The translations under genes and the position numbers were made by a program. From a virus, in the IMG/VR virus record IMGVR_UViG_3300030331_001621, positions 1-37,929 of that record: 37,929 nucleotides of DNA; one strand, written 5' to 3'. Shown one piece after another: positions 33,698 through 37,929 of this stretch. The notes under the pieces are model-generated. The model saw only the letters and a list, made by a program, of their open reading frames with translations. It ran no database searches and was not told the DNA's origin. Within the stretch, counting starts at the first letter, position 1; each line of letters starts with the position of its first letter.

Positions 33698-33885
33698 TGA
33701 CTCAACAAATTAAATTAAAAAGAAACGTAACCAACACAACAGCACCCACTACAAGTGACATAGATGTTGGAGAACTCGCAATAAGCGCAGTAGACGGAAA
33801 GATATATCTTCGTAAAACAGACAATGCAATAGTTGCACAAGCTGTGGAAGATGATGTTATCGCACTCGCAATAGCACTAGGATAA
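33697..33885 (+). CDS. Fibre N-terminal-domain miniprotein
   Basis: The 62-residue protein starts QQIKLKRNVTNTTAPTTSDI and continues DVGELAISAVDGKIYLRKTD. This is the same N-terminal domain that opens the preceding fibre, resembling Mtd-type fibre N-termini. Here it stands alone with a short helical end. It may be a separate adaptor or a remnant of a longer fibre. Confidence 0.72.
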   Translation: MTQQIKLKRNVTNTTAPTTSDIDVGELAISAVDGKIYLRKTDNAIVAQAVEDDVIALAIALG

Positions 33886-33889
33886 TAAT

Positions 33890-34225
33890 ATGGCAAATAC
33901 ATTTAAAAACGCTGCTTCAGCAGCTACAGGTACATCTGAAGTTTCAGTATATACTGTACCATCAGCAACTACTACTACAGTAATAGGACTTACTTGTGCA
34001 AACGTAACAAGTACTAGCCCCGTAAAAGTTAGTATTAGAGTGCTTGATAGTTCAGCTTCTGCTCATTTTTTCATTGTAAAAAATGCAGAAGTATTTGAAG
34101 GTGGAGCACTTGTAGCAGTTGGTGGTGACCAAAAACTAGTACTAGAAACAGGCGATATAATAAAAGTTCAGTCTGACACAGCCAGTTCAATAGATACAAT
34201 CGTATCAGTCATGGAGCAATCATAA
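33890..34225 (+). CDS. Small beta-rich structural protein
   Basis: The 111-residue protein contains VSVYTVPSATTTTVIGLTCAN and VKVSIRVLDSSASAHFFIVK, ending GDIIKVQSDTASSIDTIVSV. This single beta-sandwich type is common in marine phage structural clusters and may decorate fibres or the capsid. It overlaps the next ATG by one base. Confidence 0.72.
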   Translation: MANTFKNAASAATGTSEVSVYTVPSATTTTVIGLTCANVTSTSPVKVSIRVLDSSASAHFFIVKNAEVFEGGALVAVGGDQKLVLETGDIIKVQSDTASSIDTIVSVMEQS

Positions 34226-37200
34226 TGGCATATATAGGTAAAAGACCAGTAGATACATTTCCAGCAAATAATGCTGTAACTTCTTCTATTATTTCAGAAA
34301 ATGCTGTAGGCAGTTCTGAGATAGCAACTAATGCAGTAACTACTTTGCAGATAGCAGATAATGCTGTAACAGGTGTAAAGATTGCCGAAAACGGAATTAC
34401 TAGTAGAGAACTAGCAGCAAATACTATTGCAACAGGAAACATAGCTGATAATGCTATTGATAGTACGAAGATTGCACAGAACTCAATACTTACCAAACAT
34501 ATTGATGACGCACAAGTCACAGCAGACCAACTAGCGAGTGATGCAGTTACAACGGCAAAAATATTAGATGCAAATGTAACAACAGCAAAACTAGCAGATG
34601 ATGCCGTTACATCAGCAAAGATTACTGATAACGCAGTTGGAGCCGCAGCCTTAAATATATCAGGAAACGGAACAGCAGGCCAAGCACTTTTATCTGACGG
34701 AGATGGTTCTTTTTCATATGGTGCTGGAGGAAAAACAACAGAAGAAGTACAAGATATAGTAGGAGCTATGTTTAGTTCAAATACTGAAACAGGTATAACT
34801 GCAACTTATGAAGATAGCGATGGCACTGTAGATTTAGTAGTCGGCACACTTAATCAAGATACAACAGGTAATGCTGCAACAGCAACCGCACTAGAAACAG
34901 CAAGAGCAATAGCAGTCGCTGGAGCAGTGACAGGTACAGCTAATTTTGATGGTTCGGCTGGAATATCAATCACAACGACTTTAGCAAATAATAGTATAGC
35001 TACAGGAAAGATAGCAGATAATGCCATAGACTCAACAAAAATAGCTTCTAACAGCATACTTACAAGACATATAGATGACGACCAAATAACTGGCGACCAA
35101 TTAGCAGATGCAATTGAAGTAGTAACTTCAGTTGGAGTAGGGGGTGGTTCTACAAATGGTGTAGTTATTGAACAGGGTGCTATTAAAATAAAAAATGGTG
35201 GTACACAATCTTATGTAGATTTTTATTGTGAATCAAATAATGCACATTATCTAAGACTGCAAGCACCAGCTCACTCAGCTTTTAGTGGTAACCCAACAAT
35301 AACTTTACCTGCTGCAACAGACACATTAGTAGGTAGAGCAACAACAGATACTCTAACAAATAAAACACTAACAAGTCCTACTATTTCTGCTCCTGCAATG
35401 ACAGGCACATCTACTTTTGGTGGTTCAGATGGAGTTAGTATTGCACAAGGTTTTATTAAAATTAAAAATGGTGGAACACAGTCTTATGTAGATTTTTATT
35501 GTGAATCATCAAACGCTCACTATTTAAGATTACAAGCACCCGCTCACTCTGCTTTTAGTGGTAATCCAACAGTAACATTACCAAATGCTACAGGTACTAT
35601 AGCTTTAACATCAAGCAACATTACAGGTTCAGCAGCAACTGCAGGAACTGTAACTACAGCAGCACAACCAAATATTACTAGTGTTGGAACTTTAACAGGA
35701 TTAACTGTATCTGGAAATACAACTATTGGTGGAAACTTAACAGTAAACGGTACAACTACTACTTTAAATACTACAAACTCAGTAATCTCAGACAGATTAA
35801 TTGAGTTAGGAAATGGAACTACAGGTTCTCCAGCAAACGATATGGGTATCGTTATGGAAAGAGGAGACTCTGCAAATGCCTTTATGGGATTTGATGAAAG
35901 TGCAGACAAGTTTATAGTAGGAACAGGAACATTTACAGGAGCTTCTACAGGTGATTTAACAATTACAACAGGAACTCTTGTAGCAAACTTAGAGGGTAAT
36001 GTAACAGGTAATTTAACAGGTACTGCTTCTGCAATAGCAAATAACTCCGTTACTTCAGCAAGTATAGTAAATGGCAGCATTGTATCAGCTGATATAGCTG
36101 CAAATACTATTGCAACAAGTAATATAGCAGATAACGCTATTGATAGCACTAAAATTGCTCAAAATAGTATTCTTACTAAACATATTGATGATGGTCAGGT
36201 TACAACAGACCAACTAGGAGCAGATGCCGTTACAGCTGCTAAACTAGCTGATGATGCAGTCGTTACTGCAAATATTGTAGATGCAAATGTTACCACAGCT
36301 AAAATAGCTGATAGTGGTATTACTACAGCTAAACTAGCAGATGATGCCGTTACAGCTGCTAAAATTACAGACAATGCTGTAGGAGCAGCAGCACTAAATA
36401 TATCAGGTAATGGAACATCAGGACAAGCAATATTGTCTGATGGAGATGGGTCTTTCTCATATGGCTCTAGCGGTAAGACAACAGAAGAAATACAAGATAT
36501 TGTTGGAGCTATGTTCTCTAGCAATACTGAAACAAATATAACAGTAACTTATCAAGATTCTGATGGAACTATTGACCTAGTTGTTCCAAATGAATTATCA
36601 AGTGTTACAGAATTAGGAACACTAACAACTCTTAGAGTCGATGATATAAAAATTAATGGAACACAAATAGGACACATATCAGATGAAGACGCAATGTCAA
36701 TCGCATCAAATGGTGTCGTAACATTTACTCAGATACCAGTTTTCCCAAATGATTCAATCACACAAGCATTTATAGCTGATGACGCTGTAGGAGCAGACCA
36801 ACTAGCTGCAAACTCAGTAGTTTCTGCAAGTATAGTAAATGGCAGTATTGTATCAGCTGATATAGCTGCAAATACTATTGCTACTAGCAATATAGCAGAC
36901 AACGCTATAGATGCAACTAAGATTGCTTCTAATTCTATACTTACTCGACACATTGATGATAACCAAGTTACAGGAGACCAAATATCAGATGATGTAGTAC
37001 TTAGCGGAACAGGAGCTGTAACAGTACCAAAAGGAACAACAGCACAAAGACCGAGTGGAACTGCAGGAGAGTTTAGATTTAATACAACAACATCTCAGTT
37101 TGAAGGACATAATGGAACTGAATTTGGAGCAATAGGTAGTGGTAGTGGCTCAAATGGTTTCTTAACAGATATTTTTGACGGCACAACTACACCAGCTACA

Positions 37201-37929
37201 GACGGAAGTAGAGTGGCATTTACCATGTCTCAGTCTGTTACTGATGAAAAATTTGTAATGGTATTTATAGATGGTGTATACCAAGCTCATGACGCATACA
37301 GCGTAAGTGGAACTACACTTACAATGGCAGACGCACCAGTCGCAGGTAGAGTACTTACAGTACATTCAATATCAGGAACAGTAACAGGAGATGGTCTCAC
37401 AGTCAATAACTTTAGTGGAGATGGTTCAGACACAACATTTACACTAAGTCTAAATCCTTCGCACGAAAATAACACACAAGTTTATATAGACGGTGTATAT
37501 CAGTTTAAAAATACATATTCAGTATCGGGAACAACACTCACATTCTCTAGTGCACCACCAAATGGCTCATCTATAGAAGTAATGATACATAGTCAGACAG
37601 CTATAAATACATTCCCTGCAACAGGTATATCAGGGTTAACAGAAGTAACTGCGGTGGGAGCAGACCACTTTATGATTTTTGATGCAACTGATAGTGCATT
37701 GAAAAAATCACTTGTATCAGATGTCATTGAACAAGCAGCAGGTATAACATCTTCTGCTGATGCAACTGCTATAACTATTGATAGTAGTGAAAATGTTACA
37801 TTTGCAGGTACAGTTGCTTTAGGTGATAATAAAAATCTTTCATTAGGTGCAAGTGCTGATTTAGGTATAAAACATGATGGCTCAAATAGTAAAATAGAAA
37901 ATAATACTGGTCATTTGTTTTTCATTAAT
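34225..37929 (+). CDS. Giant modular tail fibre protein (3' end outside window)
   Basis: The frame runs from the ATG at 34225 without a stop to the last base, 1235 codons. The start (AYIGKRPVDTFPANNAV) is a fibre anchor. Most of the protein is a stalk of short repeats like IADNAVTxAKIADxAVT, interrupted by modules: LNISGNGTxGQAxLSDGDG (twice, 581 residues apart), a 43-residue unit around YVDFYCES (twice, 91 residues apart), a domain with IGGNLTVNGTTTTLNTTNS, and two IDGVYQ/YSVSGTTLT units near the end. It is probably a long side fibre for adsorption. The strands are mostly beta, with Asp/Asn turns. No stop is seen, so the tip is missing. Confidence 0.9.
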   Translation, partial: MAYIGKRPVDTFPANNAVTSSIISENAVGSSEIATNAVTTLQIADNAVTGVKIAENGITSRELAANTIATGNIADNAIDSTKIAQNSILTKHIDDAQVTADQLASDAVTTAKILDANVTTAKLADDAVTSAKITDNAVGAAALNISGNGTAGQALLSDGDGSFSYGAGGKTTEEVQDIVGAMFSSNTETGITATYEDSDGTVDLVVGTLNQDTTGNAATATALETARAIAVAGAVTGTANFDGSAGISITTTLANNSIATGKIADNAIDSTKIASNSILTRHIDDDQITGDQLADAIEVVTSVGVGGGSTNGVVIEQGAIKIKNGGTQSYVDFYCESNNAHYLRLQAPAHSAFSGNPTITLPAATDTLVGRATTDTLTNKTLTSPTISAPAMTGTSTFGGSDGVSIAQGFIKIKNGGTQSYVDFYCESSNAHYLRLQAPAHSAFSGNPTVTLPNATGTIALTSSNITGSAATAGTVTTAAQPNITSVGTLTGLTVSGNTTIGGNLTVNGTTTTLNTTNSVISDRLIELGNGTTGSPANDMGIVMERGDSANAFMGFDESADKFIVGTGTFTGASTGDLTITTGTLVANLEGNVTGNLTGTASAIANNSVTSASIVNGSIVSADIAANTIATSNIADNAIDSTKIAQNSILTKHIDDGQVTTDQLGADAVTAAKLADDAVVTANIVDANVTTAKIADSGITTAKLADDAVTAAKITDNAVGAAALNISGNGTSGQAILSDGDGSFSYGSSGKTTEEIQDIVGAMFSSNTETNITVTYQDSDGTIDLVVPNELSSVTELGTLTTLRVDDIKINGTQIGHISDEDAMSIASNGVVTFTQIPVFPNDSITQAFIADDAVGADQLAANSVVSASIVNGSIVSADIAANTIATSNIADNAIDATKIASNSILTRHIDDNQVTGDQISDDVVLSGTGAVTVPKGTTAQRPSGTAGEFRFNTTTSQFEGHNGTEFGAIGSGSGSNGFLTDIFDGTTTPATDGSRVAFTMSQSVTDEKFVMVFIDGVYQAHDAYSVSGTTLTMADAPVAGRVLTVHSISGTVTGDGLTVNNFSGDGSDTTFTLSLNPSHENNTQVYIDGVYQFKNTYSVSGTTLTFSSAPPNGSSIEVMIHSQTAINTFPATGISGLTEVTAVGADHFMIFDATDSALKKSLVSDVIEQAAGITSSADATAITIDSSENVTFAGTVALGDNKNLSLGASADLGIKHDGSNSKIENNTGHLFFIN
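34651..34842 (+). repeat. Fibre module A, copy 1
   Basis: This segment encodes 64 residues beginning LNISGNGTAGQALLSDGDG and ending DGTVDLVV. It matches a second copy at 36394-36585 with 55 of 64 residues identical and no gaps. An IADNAxDSTKIAxNSIL stalk stretch precedes both copies. Confidence 0.9.
35182..35310 (+). repeat. Fibre module B, copy 1
   Basis: This segment encodes 43 residues, including KIKNGGTQSYVDFYCES and HYLRLQAPAHSAFSGNPT. The second copy at 35455-35583 has 41 of 43 residues identical but differs at many third codon positions. Confidence 0.9.
35455..35583 (+). repeat. Fibre module B, copy 2
   Basis: Second copy of the 43-residue module, 273 bases after the first, in frame. 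Differences from copy 1 are mostly synonymous, pointing to an old duplication kept under protein-level selection. Confidence 0.9.
36394..36585 (+). repeat. Fibre module A, copy 2
   Basis: Second copy of the LNISGNGT module, 1743 bases (581 codons) after the first. Its upstream stalk also repeats that of copy 1, so a larger unit was probably duplicated. Confidence 0.9.

Noticed and set aside
35544-36524. Other minus-strand frames opposite the last fibre gene
   Set aside because: They mirror the repeated stalk codons (for example LSIALSAIL-like strings from IADNA repeats) and do not resemble any protein.
1-37929. tRNA genes, CRISPR arrays and insertion sequences
   Set aside because: I saw no T-arm/acceptor pattern, regularly spaced direct repeats, transposase or terminal inverted repeats. 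This was by eye; a tRNAscan or CRISPR-finder run would settle it.

Overview
The window is one strand of a tailed-phage genome, almost certainly from a marine phage. It is AT-rich and tightly packed, and every credible gene lies on the + strand. The long-tail module (HK97-type capsid, tape measure, tube proteins, tail-tip hub, fibres) points to a siphovirus. No replication, recombination, integration, lysogeny or endolysin gene is visible, and the last gene runs off the right end, so this is probably the late half of a larger genome. The host is uncertain. Spanins, a lipoprotein signal and a Sec signal peptide imply a Gram-negative cell. An IscU that keeps the HscA-binding LPPxK motif suggests a host with an ISC-type Fe-S system. 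No tRNA gene, CRISPR array or insertion sequence was seen.

Layout. (1) 15-2972: an overlapping three-gene unit of a secreted curlin-like repeat protein, an unknown 128-residue protein and a CHASE2 class III nucleotide cyclase. (2) 3048-5117: behind a near-consensus promoter come a small membrane protein, a complete IscU scaffold, a nested Rz/Rz1-type spanin pair, a zinc-ribbon miniprotein and several small unknowns. (3) 5117-6813: eight tiny Lys/Arg-rich genes, most overlapping, then a 46-residue protein with an EF-hand-like loop. (4) 6814-12559: two unknowns, large terminase, a second promoter of the same design, an HNH-like protein, portal, a short FGSW-motif protein, and a fused prohead protease/scaffold/capsid gene with a strong internal start. 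A rho-independent terminator follows at once. (5) 12610-18611: connector and completion proteins, tube proteins, and a tail-assembly-chaperone pair that looks like a G/GT frameshift. (6) 18612-31545: tape measure, distal tail protein, a 1927-residue hub/receptor protein ending in collagen-like repeats, three paralogous small tip proteins and two accessory proteins. (7) 31576 to the end: a third promoter of the same design, then small beta-rich proteins and two large fibres, the last made of duplicated modules and open at the window edge.

How it fits together. Parts 4-7 build and fill the particle in the usual siphovirus order. Part 2 holds late lysis functions. Part 3 could supply DNA-compacting or virion-internal basic proteins, which is an inference. 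Parts 1 and 2 carry host-directed accessory genes: an extracellular amyloid-like protein, a membrane cyclase that would make a second messenger, and an Fe-S scaffold. Three promoters sharing TTGACA, a 17-bp spacer, TGn and TATAAT suggest that at least three transcription units are driven by the host housekeeping RNA polymerase.
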